From Aquabacter sp. L1I39 (GTDB lineage: Bacteria > Pseudomonadota > Alphaproteobacteria > Rhizobiales > Xanthobacteraceae), in assembly GCF_017742835.1 (NCBI RefSeq), contig NZ_CP072392.1:2030385-2094384 (forward strand): DNA of 64,000 bases, read 5' to 3'. A program made the position numbers and the translations under genes. A model generated the notes under the pieces. It was not told where the DNA came from, made no database searches, and saw only the letters and a list, made by a program, of their open reading frames with translations. Within the stretch, counting starts at the first letter, position 1, and each line of letters begins with the position of its first letter. Of this stretch, positions 45,013 through 53,909 are shown one piece after another.

Positions 45013-46191
45013 ATGACGCCTTCAGATCAGCAGCAAGCAAAACGCGCGCCAGCCACGCAGGTGGTCCATCTCGGCCGCGACCCCGAGCGCTTCGACGGCT
45101 TCGTCAATCCGCCGGTGGTGCGCGGCTCCACCGTGCTCTCGCCCACCTATGCGGATCTCGTCGCCCATAACGGCCGCTACACCTATGGGCGGCGCGGCAA
45201 CCCCACCGGCGAGGCGCTGGAGACGGCGCTGAGTGTCCTGGATGGCGCCGACGGCACGGTGCTCACCCCCTCCGGCCTGTCCGCCATTTCCACCGCCCTC
45301 TTGAGCGTGCTCGGGGCCGGCGATCATCTCCTGATGGTGGATACCGCCTACTTGCCCACGCGCACCATTTGCAATGGCGTGCTCAAGCGCATGGGCGTCG
45401 AAGTGACCTATTATGACCCGCTCATCGGGGCGGGCATTGCCGACCTGATCCGCGACAATACCCGCGCCATCTTCCTGGAGTCGCCGGGTTCACAGTCCTT
45501 CGAGATGCAGGACGTGCCTGCCATCGTGGCGGTGGCGCAGGCGCGCGGCATCACCACGCTCATCGACAATACCTGGGCGACGCAGCTTTATTTCAAGCCG
45601 CTGGCACTGGGCGTCGACATCACCATCCAGGCCGGCACCAAATATATCGGTGGCCATGCGGACGTGAATCTCGGCACCATCGCCGCCCGCGGCGCGGCCT
45701 GGCGCAAGGTGAAGCAGACCCATGGGGATCTCGGCCTCTGCGTGAGCCCGGACGATGCCTCCCTCGCCTCCCGCGGCCTGCGCACCATGGCGGTGCGGCT
45801 GGAGCGGCATTGGGCCTCGGGGCTGAAGGTGGCGCGCTGGCTGAAAGAGCAACCTCAGGTGGCGCGAGTGCTCCATCCCGCTTTGGAGGACGATCCCGGC
45901 CATGCCATCTGGAAGCGGGATTTTTCCGGCGCGTCCGGCCTGTTCAGCCTGATCCTGAAGCCGGTGCCGGAAGAGAAGGTGGCGGCCTTCTTCGATTCGC
46001 TGGCCTTGTTCGGCATGGGTTATTCGTGGGGCGGCTATGAAAGCCTTGCCATCCCCTTCGATTGCACCACCTACCGCACCGCCACCAGGTGGGCGCCGGG
46101 GGGACCGGCGGTCCGCCTGCATATCGGCCTGGAAGATCCCGCCGACCTCATGGCCGACCTCGCCCAAGGGCTGGCGCTCCTTCAGGACTGA
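45013..46191 (+). CDS. metC: Cystathionine beta-lyase
   Basis: PLP enzyme that splits cystathionine to homocysteine, pyruvate and ammonia in methionine synthesis. The 392-residue protein belongs to the Cys/Met metabolism family: PPVVRGSTVLSPTY, YTYGRRGNPTGEALETAL, LIDNTWATQLYFKPL and the PLP lysine in ITIQAGTKYIGGHADVNLG. The MetC-type C-terminus has GYSWGGYESLAIP. The ATG at 45013 has GGAG 7 nt upstream. In Rhizobiales it often sits divergent from aapJ, as here; the 184-bp shared promoter region shows no riboswitch I can recognise. A terminator follows 9 bp after the stop. Confidence 0.93.
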   Translation: MTPSDQQQAKRAPATQVVHLGRDPERFDGFVNPPVVRGSTVLSPTYADLVAHNGRYTYGRRGNPTGEALETALSVLDGADGTVLTPSGLSAISTALLSVLGAGDHLLMVDTAYLPTRTICNGVLKRMGVEVTYYDPLIGAGIADLIRDNTRAIFLESPGSQSFEMQDVPAIVAVAQARGITTLIDNTWATQLYFKPLALGVDITIQAGTKYIGGHADVNLGTIAARGAAWRKVKQTHGDLGLCVSPDDASLASRGLRTMAVRLERHWASGLKVARWLKEQPQVARVLHPALEDDPGHAIWKRDFSGASGLFSLILKPVPEEKVAAFFDSLALFGMGYSWGGYESLAIPFDCTTYRTATRWAPGGPAVRLHIGLEDPADLMADLAQGLALLQD

Positions 46192-46200
46192 CCAAGGCAG

Positions 46201-46235
46201 GGCGGCGCTCAGGTTTCCGGCAGCGCCGCCTTTTT
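46201..46235 (+). terminator. Rho-independent terminator of metC
   Basis: A perfect 9-bp stem (46201-46209 with 46222-46230), 12-nt loop and five Ts (46231-46235). The right arm and T-run lie inside the 3' coding end of the convergent LAB_N gene, so one DNA segment serves both as terminator and as codons for the basic C-terminus. Confidence 0.85.
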
Positions 46236-46550
46236 CGCCTTGCGCTCGCGCAGGGCGAACTGAAGGTTGCGGATATAGATGAAGGTGGACAGTGCCTGCC
46301 CGGCAATGAAGACCGGGTCGCGCCGATAGAGCGCATAGACGAGAAGCAGGGTCCCGCCGCCCAGCGAGAAGGTCCAGAAGGCGAACGGCACCACGGACCG
46401 CCCGGCCCGCTCGGAAGCCACCCATTGCACCACGAAGCGCATGGTGAAGAGGATCTGGGCGACGAAACCGAGAATAACCCACCAGTCGAGCTGGGTGACG
46501 AACACGTCGTGGAGATAGTCCCCAACGGCGTTGGCGAGCTCAACGAGCAT
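46209..46550 (-). CDS. Stand-alone LAB_N domain membrane protein (RgtF-like)
   Basis: A 113-residue three-helix membrane protein consisting only of the lipid-A-disaccharide-synthase N-terminal (LAB_N) domain: FVTQLDWWVILGFVAQILFT, MRFVVQWVASERAGRSVVP and FWTFSLGGGTLLLVYALYRRDPVFI. Such proteins accompany GT2 enzymes that charge polyprenyl phosphate, for example RgtF with RgtE in Rhizobium. The ATG at 46550 lies 11 bp inside the GT2 gene. Its exact role is unsettled; flipping or helping to make the polyprenyl-sugar donor has been suggested for the group. Confidence 0.88.
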   Translation of the reverse strand: MLVELANAVGDYLHDVFVTQLDWWVILGFVAQILFTMRFVVQWVASERAGRSVVPFAFWTFSLGGGTLLLVYALYRRDPVFIAGQALSTFIYIRNLQFALRERKAKKAALPET

Positions 46551-47298
46551 CCGGATAGACCCTCACTACCTTGGGCACGCGACGCCGGCGTGTGAGCCAC
46601 CACACCCCCAGGAGATCCACGATCCCCACCCACAGGCGATTCCAGAAGCCGTATTTGGACTGCCCATGCCAACGCGCCCGGTCCACCACCGGGAAGGTCA
46701 GAACATCAAGGCCCTCCCGGCGCACAAGGGCCGGCGTGAAGCGATGGAGAGCATCGAAGAAGGGCAGACGCAGATAGACGTCGCGATACACCACTTTCAG
46801 GCCGCACCCTGTATCGCGGGTTCCGTCCCGCAGCAAGGCGCTGCGCACCGCATTGGCGAGGCGCGACTGAAAGCGCTTGAAGGGCGTGTCTTTTCGGCCC
46901 ACCCGCTCGCCCTGCACCATGCCCGCGCCGGTGCCGGCCTTGTCCAGAAGCTCGATCATCTGCGGGAAATAAGCCGGGTTGTTCTGGCCGTCGCCATCCA
47001 GCAGCAGGAGAATGTCGCCCCGCGCCGCCCACACGCCCGTATCCACGCCCGCCGACTTTCCGCACGGCTTGGCGTGGGTGATGATGAGCATATTGGGCCG
47101 CGTCTGGGCGCAGGAAAGCAGCACCTGGTCGGTGCCGTCGATGGACCCGTCATCCACGAACACCAGTTCGAACGTGCCGGCGGGCAGCGTCGCCTCGATC
47201 TCGTCGATCAACGGCGCCACATTGTCCACCTCGTCGCGCACGGCGATCACGACCGAGTAGCGGGGAGCGGCCGGAGCCAGCGCAGTCTGAACGTTCAA
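46540..47298 (-). CDS. Polyprenyl-phosphate glycosyltransferase, GT2 family
   Basis: A 252-residue GT-A glycosyltransferase like dolichol-phosphate mannose synthase and ArnC/RgtE. The nucleotide-sugar motif is VDDGS with Asp49-Asp50, the metal-binding motif is LLDGDGQNNP (101-103), and QSKYGFWNRLWVGIVDLL is typical near the C-terminus. Expected to transfer a sugar from a nucleotide sugar to undecaprenyl phosphate on the inner face of the membrane. It starts at a TTG (47298) overlapping the PAP2 stop (TTGA), with AGAGG upstream; the GT fold begins directly after, so no later start is reasonable. The sugar is not evident. Confidence 0.9.
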   Translation of the reverse strand: MNVQTALAPAAPRYSVVIAVRDEVDNVAPLIDEIEATLPAGTFELVFVDDGSIDGTDQVLLSCAQTRPNMLIITHAKPCGKSAGVDTGVWAARGDILLLLDGDGQNNPAYFPQMIELLDKAGTGAGMVQGERVGRKDTPFKRFQSRLANAVRSALLRDGTRDTGCGLKVVYRDVYLRLPFFDALHRFTPALVRREGLDVLTFPVVDRARWHGQSKYGFWNRLWVGIVDLLGVWWLTRRRRVPKVVRVYPDAR

Positions 47299-48176
47299 GG
47301 TCTCGCCTCTTCAAGAGCCGATCGTTGGGAAAGGGAATCGCGCGCCACAAGGCGCGCGAGGCGGCGGGCGGAGGGGCCGGGCATGGGCCGGACCCCGCCA
47401 TCTGCGGCGACGGAAAAGACCAGGCGCCGGGCGGCGAAGGCCTTCAGCAGGAAAGAGGAAAACAGGATGGCCAGCGCCCCGCCGGCCAGCACGTCGCTCG
47501 GATAATGCGAGCCGAGCACCACGCGCGAGAAAGCCACCAGCACGGCGACCGCGAACAGCGCCGTGCGTGCACGCGGATAAAGCGCCGCGAGCGCGCAGGC
47601 GGTGGCGAACACCACCGTGCTGTGCCCGGAGGGGAAGCTCGAAAAGCTCGATTGCAGCTTGAACCAATCGAAGGTGAGCACCGCATGGGGGCCCGGCAGA
47701 TGCAGCGCCATATAAGGCCGCGCACGACCGAGCACGTATTTCAGCACCAGGACGAACAGCCCCACCCCGGCAACGCAGGTGAAGACGAAGCCGATGCGGG
47801 CCGCCAGCGCCGCCGCCACCCGCCGGTTCATATCCTTGAGCTCGGGCATGGCGCCCAGCACCACCAGCAGCGCGATGCCCACCGGCCACAGCACCACGCT
47901 GCCAAGGCCGAGATCGGTGATGCGCTCGAACACCCGCACCAGGCCGTGCGGCAATTGCAGGCGCAAGCCCGGAATCAGGGGATCCAGCAGGATCATGGAG
48001 GCGGCGATCAGGCTCACCGCCAGGATCGTCACCGCAAGGGTCTCCACCATTCCGCCGGAGGTCAAGCGTGGCGCCGGCGCCCGCACCTTGCGCGCCCGCG
48101 CATAGGACATTGCGGCACCGAGCCCCGCGAGGGCCTGGCGCAGGAACAGCCCGGCCCGCTGGAGACGCGCCTTCAC
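47295..48176 (-). CDS. PAP2-family membrane phosphatase (LpxE/LpxT-like)
   Basis: A 293-residue six-helix PAP2 (phosphatidic acid phosphatase type 2) protein. The three catalytic motifs are intact: KYVLGRARP (146-154), PSGH (182-185) and SRVVLGSHYPSD (217-228). A basic N-terminus (1-40) precedes the first helix. Homologues dephosphorylate lipid A (LpxE/LpxF), phosphatidylglycerophosphate or undecaprenyl pyrophosphate. The GTG at 48176 overlaps the ArnT-like gene's stop (GTGA). Context with ArnT-like and GT2 genes favours a lipid A or polyprenyl carrier substrate. Confidence 0.88.
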   Translation of the reverse strand: MKARLQRAGLFLRQALAGLGAAMSYARARKVRAPAPRLTSGGMVETLAVTILAVSLIAASMILLDPLIPGLRLQLPHGLVRVFERITDLGLGSVVLWPVGIALLVVLGAMPELKDMNRRVAAALAARIGFVFTCVAGVGLFVLVLKYVLGRARPYMALHLPGPHAVLTFDWFKLQSSFSSFPSGHSTVVFATACALAALYPRARTALFAVAVLVAFSRVVLGSHYPSDVLAGGALAILFSSFLLKAFAARRLVFSVAADGGVRPMPGPSARRLARLVARDSLSQRSALEEARP

Positions 48177-49930
48177 CGGCCGGTCCCCCCGTCGGTCACC
48201 GGCCGGAAGACATAGATCGTCACCTTGCGGCCGCCATTATAGGCAAAGCCTTCCACCGTCCCGGCGGTCTCGTAGCGCAGGCCGATGCGCTCGGCCCGGT
48301 CGGTGAAGAGCGGGCGCATATTGGCGCCAATGAAGGCGAGCGAGCAGGGCTTGGCCTTCAAGAGGTCCGCCGCGTCCACCGGATTGGTGAAGCGGGTATC
48401 CGTGCCCACCAGGAAGGCGAGGCTCGGCTCCTGGTAGGGCACGGTGGCGATGTCGGACGCCGGGCAGCCGCTGGCGCGGGCATATTCGGCGAGGCGCTCG
48501 GAAATCCAGACCCCACGCATGTGCGGCATGAGGATTTGGTAGACGGACGCATAGAGCAGCAGCGCGCCGCCCGCCGCGAGCACAAAGCTCGCCTGCACGC
48601 CCCGGCGCTGGAGGCCGCCGGCCGCGATGGCCAGGAGGAAGATGGAGCCGGCCAGAAGCGGCAGCGCCACCAGCCAATAGATGAGCTTGCCGCCGATCCA
48701 CACATAGGCGCCGAGCGAGCCAACGATCAGCACGCCCGCCAGGATCGGCCACAGAGCCGCGGTGCCCGCGAGACGCCGGTGCACCTGATCGAGCGCGCCC
48801 TTCTCCAGGGCCAGAGCCGCCATCAAGGCAAGCGCGGGATAGAGCGGCAGCACATAATGAGGCAGCTTGGTGGCGGTGATTTCCAGCACGATCCAGGCCG
48901 GCACGATCCAGGCGAGCAGCAGCCGCACCGCCCGCTCGCGCCGATTGCGCCAGGCAAAGGGCACTGCCATGGCCACCAGCACCACCGCCGGCCAGAAGGT
49001 GCCCCACACCGCCAGCAGATAGGTGCCCGGCGGGCCCCAATGGCCCTCTGCCCCATCCGCCACCTTGCCCAGCATGTCGACGCCCACCGCATGCTCGTAG
49101 AAGGCGCCGTTGGTGACGATATAGATGGCCACGAACCAGGGCAGGCACAAAAGCAGGCACCAGACGAGGCCGGGCAGCGGCTTCAGCGGCCGCATGAAGC
49201 CGACCGAGCGGTCGGCGATGGTGAGCGCGAGGATGGGCAGGCCCACGAACAAAGGCGCCATGGGTCCCTTGATGAGGATGCCGGCGGCAAGGCCAGTCCA
49301 GAAGATGGCCGGCAGGCGCCAGCCGCCCCAGCCCGCATCGGGCCGGTCGCGACCGCCCAAATACGCCTTTGTCAGCGCACCCAGCGAGGCCAGGATGGTG
49401 AAGAGCAACACCGCGTCGGTCTTGGCAAGCCGAGCCTCCACCCCCAGCAGCACGCAGGTCGCCATCATGCCGGCCGCCAGGAAGGCGCCGCGCCGGGTGA
49501 GGAGGCTCAGACCCGCCCAATAGGTCAGCAGCACCGCGCCGATGGCGCCCGCGAGCGAGGGCAGCCGGTAATAGGCGATGGTGGTGAGGGCGGTGGGGCC
49601 GACCACAGCCTCGGCGGTGGAGACCGCCGCCGCCTGGAGCCAGTAGATGCCCACCGGCTTCTTGTGGCGTGCCTGCTCCTTGAAGCGGATGTCCACATAA
49701 TTGCCGGTCTCCAGCATCTGCTTGGTGGCCTGGGCGAAGCGCGCTTCGTCCCGGTCGATGGGCGAGATGGAGAAGAAGCCGGGCAGGAAGGCCAGGAGGC
49801 ACAGCAGCACGAGCACGCCCGCAGCCCGCCCGTGAGAGGCGCAGACGCGGTCGAGACCGTTGGCGATACGGTCCGAAGCAGAAGGGCTGGCGGCCATGCG
49901 GTGTCCGCCGGCGGGCTCGGAAAGGGCCAT
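48173..49930 (-). CDS. ArnT-like polyprenyl-phosphate-sugar lipid glycosyltransferase
   Basis: A 585-residue GT-C membrane glycosyltransferase of the ArnT/PMT group. The first periplasmic loop has PIDRDEARFAQATKQMLETGNYVDIRF (catalytic Asp-Glu context) and the next has KKPVGIYWLQAAAV, typical of ArnT; about twelve helices and a C-terminal periplasmic domain follow. Such enzymes move aminoarabinose, mannose or galacturonic acid from polyprenyl phosphate to lipid A or core sugars on the periplasmic side. The ATG at 49930 is taken as start; Met12 (49897) is an alternative, and neither has a clear ribosome binding site. First gene of the overlapping four-gene operon. Confidence 0.88.
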   Translation of the reverse strand: MALSEPAGGHRMAASPSASDRIANGLDRVCASHGRAAGVLVLLCLLAFLPGFFSISPIDRDEARFAQATKQMLETGNYVDIRFKEQARHKKPVGIYWLQAAAVSTAEAVVGPTALTTIAYYRLPSLAGAIGAVLLTYWAGLSLLTRRGAFLAAGMMATCVLLGVEARLAKTDAVLLFTILASLGALTKAYLGGRDRPDAGWGGWRLPAIFWTGLAAGILIKGPMAPLFVGLPILALTIADRSVGFMRPLKPLPGLVWCLLLCLPWFVAIYIVTNGAFYEHAVGVDMLGKVADGAEGHWGPPGTYLLAVWGTFWPAVVLVAMAVPFAWRNRRERAVRLLLAWIVPAWIVLEITATKLPHYVLPLYPALALMAALALEKGALDQVHRRLAGTAALWPILAGVLIVGSLGAYVWIGGKLIYWLVALPLLAGSIFLLAIAAGGLQRRGVQASFVLAAGGALLLYASVYQILMPHMRGVWISERLAEYARASGCPASDIATVPYQEPSLAFLVGTDTRFTNPVDAADLLKAKPCSLAFIGANMRPLFTDRAERIGLRYETAGTVEGFAYNGGRKVTIYVFRPVTDGGTGR

Positions 49931-50190
49931 GCGCGAGGTCAGGTCCGGGTCGTTTCGGGCGCGGGACAATAGCAGAAACGCCCAAGCCGGAAAGTGCACC
50001 CCTCCGGCCGGCCGCAGCCTGCCCCAATCTGGGCGCACACATGGCCGAGCAGCTGGGCGGAAGCAAGGCACAATCTGCCCCACCCCGGGAAGGCGCCGAG
50101 GAACGCGCGAAGGAACGCACCCCGAACCGCGCGGAGGCGCGCGCGGCGCCCGAGGCCCCTCCCCTGCCACCGGGACCGGAAGGGGCGTGG

Positions 50191-50379
50191 CTATTTGGTA
50201 AGGATGAGCTTGCCCTGGGACGTCAGGCGCAGCTGGTAGATGTGCTCGCCATGGGAAATGGTAACCACGCGCGAGGCGGCGAACAGATCGCGGCTGTCCA
50301 TCTGCTCTCCCACCAGCGGAACGGCGCGAGCCTTGCCCTGCGGGGTCCAGGCGGGAGCTTGGTGTTCATGCTTGCTCAT
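50191..50379 (-). CDS. hemP: Hemin uptake protein HemP
   Basis: A 62-residue HemP-family protein. After a short charged N-terminus (MSKHEHQAPAWTPQ) comes the conserved SRDLFAASRVVTISHGEHIYQLRLT and the terminal SQGKLILTK, diagnostic of the family. In several bacteria HemP is needed for expression of heme-uptake genes. The ATG at 50379 has GGAG 9 nt upstream. An Irr-type iron control element lies 60-76 bp upstream. No heme receptor or hmu operon is in the window. The gap to the ArnT-like gene (260 bp) holds no other recognisable feature. Confidence 0.9.
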   Translation of the reverse strand: MSKHEHQAPAWTPQGKARAVPLVGEQMDSRDLFAASRVVTISHGEHIYQLRLTSQGKLILTK

Positions 50380-50438
50380 TTGAACAGCTCCAATATGCAA
50401 TGATCTGCAAATCCAAGGTCATCAGGCTATTGGTGCAC

Positions 50439-50455
50439 TTTAGAAGAATTCAATA
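50439..50455 (-). promoter_or_regulatory. Iron control element (Irr box) upstream of hemP
   Basis: TTTAGAAGAATTCAATA at 50439-50455 matches the ICE consensus TTTAGAA-N3-TTCTAAA at all but two consensus positions. A further TTCTAAT half-site lies about 25 bp further upstream. Such boxes bind the heme-responsive regulator Irr in Rhizobiales, so hemP should respond to iron or heme status. Confidence 0.65.
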
Positions 50456-50783
50456 TTAGGCTTCTTCCTGCACATCCCCTTCTAATACGCTGGGACATGA
50501 AAATCAACGAAGTGTCACATCCGTTATTTTCCCATCCCGTGACGCCAGCTGCTTTGCGCACGGCGGCCCGATCCGCGCCGGAGGAGACGCGGAGAGCCGG
50601 TGTCGGGGCGCAGAATGGTCGCCCGAATCGGGGGAAGGGCCGCCCCTGGCCGGAGGGCCTTGGCTGGACCATGCGTGGGGGGGCGCCGGGCCCAGGGGAG
50701 GCCCGACGGGTGGCAGCCCCCTCACGGAGGCCCTGCCCCTCTGGGGTCGAGACCCGACCTTCGGCGAAGGAACCGGCGCGGGC
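50456..50783. other. Intergenic region between hemP promoter and RND operon end, 328 bp
   Basis: No frame on either strand has credible coding character or a ribosome binding site, and I see no terminator with a T-run. The part nearest hemP is AT-rich (promoter); the rest is GC-rich and featureless. Confidence 0.5.
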
Positions 50784-53700
50784 CTATTCGGCCGGGTGGG
50801 GACTGCCGCCGGCCGCGGCCTCGCCGCTGTCGCCCGCCACGGCCCGCGTCACGCGCCGGTCGATCTTGTCGAGATAGAGATAGACCACAGGCGTGATGTA
50901 GAGGGTGAGGAGCTGGGACACCAGGAGCCCGCCCACCACTGCGACGCCCAGGGGCTGTCGCAGTTCGGAGCCGGCGCCGGCGCCGAGCGCGATGGGCAGC
51001 ACGCCGAAAATGGCGGCCAGCGTCGTCATCATGATCGGCCGGAACCGCAGCAGCGCCGCCTCGCGGATGGCTTCCAGCGCATCCGCCCCCTCGCGCCGTC
51101 GCTCCAGCGCGAAGTCGATCATCATGATGGCGTTCTTCTTCACGATGCCCACCAGCATGACGATGCCGATGATGGCGATCACCGACAATTCCATGCCGAA
51201 CACCATCAGCGTCAGGATCGCCCCGATGCCAGCGGAGGGCAGGCCCGACAGGATGGTGATGGGATGGATGAAGCTCTCATACAGGATGCCGAGCACGATA
51301 TAGATGACCACCACCGCCGCCAGGATCAGCAGCGGCTGGTTGGAGAGCGAATCCTGGAACACCTGCGCGGTGCCCTGGAAGCCGGTGATGATGGTGGCCG
51401 GCAGGGCCGCCTCCCGCTCCACCTCGCGGATCGCCTCCACCGCCTGGCCGAGCGAGACGCCCGGCGGCAGGTTGAAGGAGATGGTGACGGAGGGCTGCTG
51501 CTGCTGGTGGGCGATCTGGAGCGGGCCGACGGTGCGGCGGATGTCGGCCACCGTCTCCAGCGGCACCACGGCCCCCGATGAGGTGCGCAGATAGACGCGG
51601 CTCAAGTCGCTGGCGTCCTGCTGGAAGCGCGGCTGTGCCTCGGCGATGATCGCATACTGGTTGGTGGACGTGTAGAGGGTGGCCACCTGGCGCGTGCCGA
51701 ACTGAGTGTAGAGGGCGTTGCGCAACTGGTCCTCGGTGATGCCGAGCGCCGCGGCCTTGTCCTTGTCCAGATCGATGGTGAGCTGGGGATTGGTGATCTG
51801 GAGGTCGGAGGTCACATCGCGCAATTGCGGCAAAGCGGCGAGGCGCTCCTCCATCTGCGCGGCGCGGGCATAGAGGAGGTCGGTGTCGGAGCTCTGGAGC
51901 GTGTACTGGTACTGGCTCTTGGAGGCGACGCCGCCGATATTGATGTTCTGCACCGGCTGGAAGAACACCTTCACGCCCGGCACCGAAGCCACCCGCCGGC
52001 GCAGATCCTGGATGATCTGGAAGGCACTCTTCTCCCGCTCCGCCCGCGGCTTGAGGGCGATGAACATGCGGCCGGAATTGGTGGTCCGGCTAATGCCGGT
52101 CGCGCCCGCCGTGGAGATCAGGTAGGCGACATTGGGATCGCCGCGCACCGCGGCCGCCACCTTCTTTTGGCGTTCCACCATGGCATCGAAGGACGAGTCC
52201 GTCGCCGCTTCCACCGTGCCGGTGATGAAGCCCGTGTCCTCGGTGGGGAAGAAGCCTTTCGGGATGGCGATATAGAGATAAACCGACAGGCCGATGGTCG
52301 CGAAGGTCACCAGCAGCATGGGGAAACGGTGGCGCAGGACGAAGTCCAGGCTGCGGCGATAACCCGCCAGCCAGGCGTCGAACATGGCCTCGCTCAGCCG
52401 GAAGAAGAAGGGGGGCTTTTTGTGGTGGTCCACCGCCTTCAGCACGCGGGCGCACAGCATGGGCGTCAGGGTGAGCGAGACGAAGCCGGACACCAGGATG
52501 GCGATGGAGATGGTGACCGCGAATTCGCGGAACACGCGGCCCACCACGCCGCCCATGAACAGCACCGGGATGAACACCGCCACCAGCGAGAGCGTCATGG
52601 AGATGATGGTGAAGCCGATCTCCCGCGAGCCAAGGATCGCCGCCTGGAACGGGCGCATGCCGTTCTCGATGTGGCGATAGATGTTCTCCAGCACCACGAT
52701 GGCATCGTCGACCACGAAGCCGACGCACAAGGTGAGCGCCAGCAGCGTCATGTTGTTGATGGAGAAGTTCAGCAGCCACATGGCGCCGAAGGTGGCGACG
52801 ATGGAGATGGGCAGCGCCAGCGAGGGAATGATGGTGGCGCGCACATTGCGCAGGAACAGGAAGATCACGAGCACCACCAGCACGATGGCCTCGAACAGCG
52901 TCTTCTGCACGTCGCCGACCGCGTCGCGGATGGAGACCGAGCGGTCGTTCAGCACCGCGATATTCACCGAGGCGGGCACCTGGGCGCGATAGCCATCGAG
53001 ATGGGCGCGCACCTCGTCCACCACCGCCACCGTATTGGCATCGGGTTGGCGGACCACCGCGAGCACGATGGAGCGCTCGTCATTGAACCAGGAAGCGACG
53101 CGCTCGTTCTCCACGCCATTGGTGACGCGGGCGATCTCGTCGAGCCGCACCGGCGCGCCATTGCGCCAAGCCACCACCAGGCGCCGATACACGTTGGCAT
53201 CGGCCTTGGGCATGCCCATGTCGATGGTCAGGCTCTGGCGCGGTCCCGCCAATTGGCCGATGGGCGTGTTGGAGGCTGCGGCCTCGATGGCGGTCTTGAT
53301 ATCGGAGGCGGAAATGTTGCGGGCGCCGGCGGCGGCGGGGTCCACACGAATGCGCACCGCATATTTCTGCGTGCCATAGATCTGCACCTGCGCCACGCCG
53401 GGCAATTGGGAGATCTGCTGGCCGATGATGGTGTCGGCATATTCATTGACGGTGGAGAGCGGCAGCGTATCCGAGGACACGGCCAGCAGGATCACCGGGG
53501 CATCCGCCGGATTGACCTTCCGGAAGCTGGGCGGGGTCGTCATTTCCGACGGCAATTGCCGCTGCGCCACCGACAGGGCCGACTGCACGTCCAGCGCGGC
53601 ATCGTCGATGTTGCGCGACAGGTCGAACTGCACCGTGATGGAGGTGGAGCCCTGGGTGCTCGACGAGGTGAGCGAGGTGATGCCCGAAATGGTGGAGAGC

Positions 53701-53906
53701 TGACGCTCGATGGGCGTTGCCACCGCCGAGGCCATGGTCTCCGGGCTGGCGCCGGGCAGGGAGGCGGAGATGGAAATGGTCGGGAAGTCCACCCGCGGCA
53801 GGGCCGCCACCGGCAGCAGGCGATAGGCGAACATGCCGGCAACGATCAGGGACACCATCAAAAGGGTGGTGAGGACTGGCCGGCGGATGCAAAGTTCCGA
53901 GAACAT
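50784..53906 (-). CDS. RND multidrug efflux transporter (MdtB/MdtC-like)
   Basis: Inner-membrane proton-driven pump of the HAE1 RND family, exporting drugs or amphiphiles through a tripartite complex. The 1040-residue length, twelve helices in two repeats and large periplasmic loops are standard. The proton-relay aspartates are in GFVVDDAIVVLENIYRH near residue 400; IVKKNAIMMIDFAL marks the second half. It starts MFSELCIRRPVLTTLLMVSL, close to MdtB/MdtC and AcrB-type proteins. It follows the adaptor gene after 3 bp. No outer-membrane channel gene is adjacent. A thousand-codon open frame on the opposite strand is a shadow. Confidence 0.95.
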   Translation of the reverse strand: MFSELCIRRPVLTTLLMVSLIVAGMFAYRLLPVAALPRVDFPTISISASLPGASPETMASAVATPIERQLSTISGITSLTSSSTQGSTSITVQFDLSRNIDDAALDVQSALSVAQRQLPSEMTTPPSFRKVNPADAPVILLAVSSDTLPLSTVNEYADTIIGQQISQLPGVAQVQIYGTQKYAVRIRVDPAAAGARNISASDIKTAIEAAASNTPIGQLAGPRQSLTIDMGMPKADANVYRRLVVAWRNGAPVRLDEIARVTNGVENERVASWFNDERSIVLAVVRQPDANTVAVVDEVRAHLDGYRAQVPASVNIAVLNDRSVSIRDAVGDVQKTLFEAIVLVVLVIFLFLRNVRATIIPSLALPISIVATFGAMWLLNFSINNMTLLALTLCVGFVVDDAIVVLENIYRHIENGMRPFQAAILGSREIGFTIISMTLSLVAVFIPVLFMGGVVGRVFREFAVTISIAILVSGFVSLTLTPMLCARVLKAVDHHKKPPFFFRLSEAMFDAWLAGYRRSLDFVLRHRFPMLLVTFATIGLSVYLYIAIPKGFFPTEDTGFITGTVEAATDSSFDAMVERQKKVAAAVRGDPNVAYLISTAGATGISRTTNSGRMFIALKPRAEREKSAFQIIQDLRRRVASVPGVKVFFQPVQNINIGGVASKSQYQYTLQSSDTDLLYARAAQMEERLAALPQLRDVTSDLQITNPQLTIDLDKDKAAALGITEDQLRNALYTQFGTRQVATLYTSTNQYAIIAEAQPRFQQDASDLSRVYLRTSSGAVVPLETVADIRRTVGPLQIAHQQQQPSVTISFNLPPGVSLGQAVEAIREVEREAALPATIITGFQGTAQVFQDSLSNQPLLILAAVVVIYIVLGILYESFIHPITILSGLPSAGIGAILTLMVFGMELSVIAIIGIVMLVGIVKKNAIMMIDFALERRREGADALEAIREAALLRFRPIMMTTLAAIFGVLPIALGAGAGSELRQPLGVAVVGGLLVSQLLTLYITPVVYLYLDKIDRRVTRAVAGDSGEAAAGGSPHPAE

Positions 53907-53909
53907 GCC

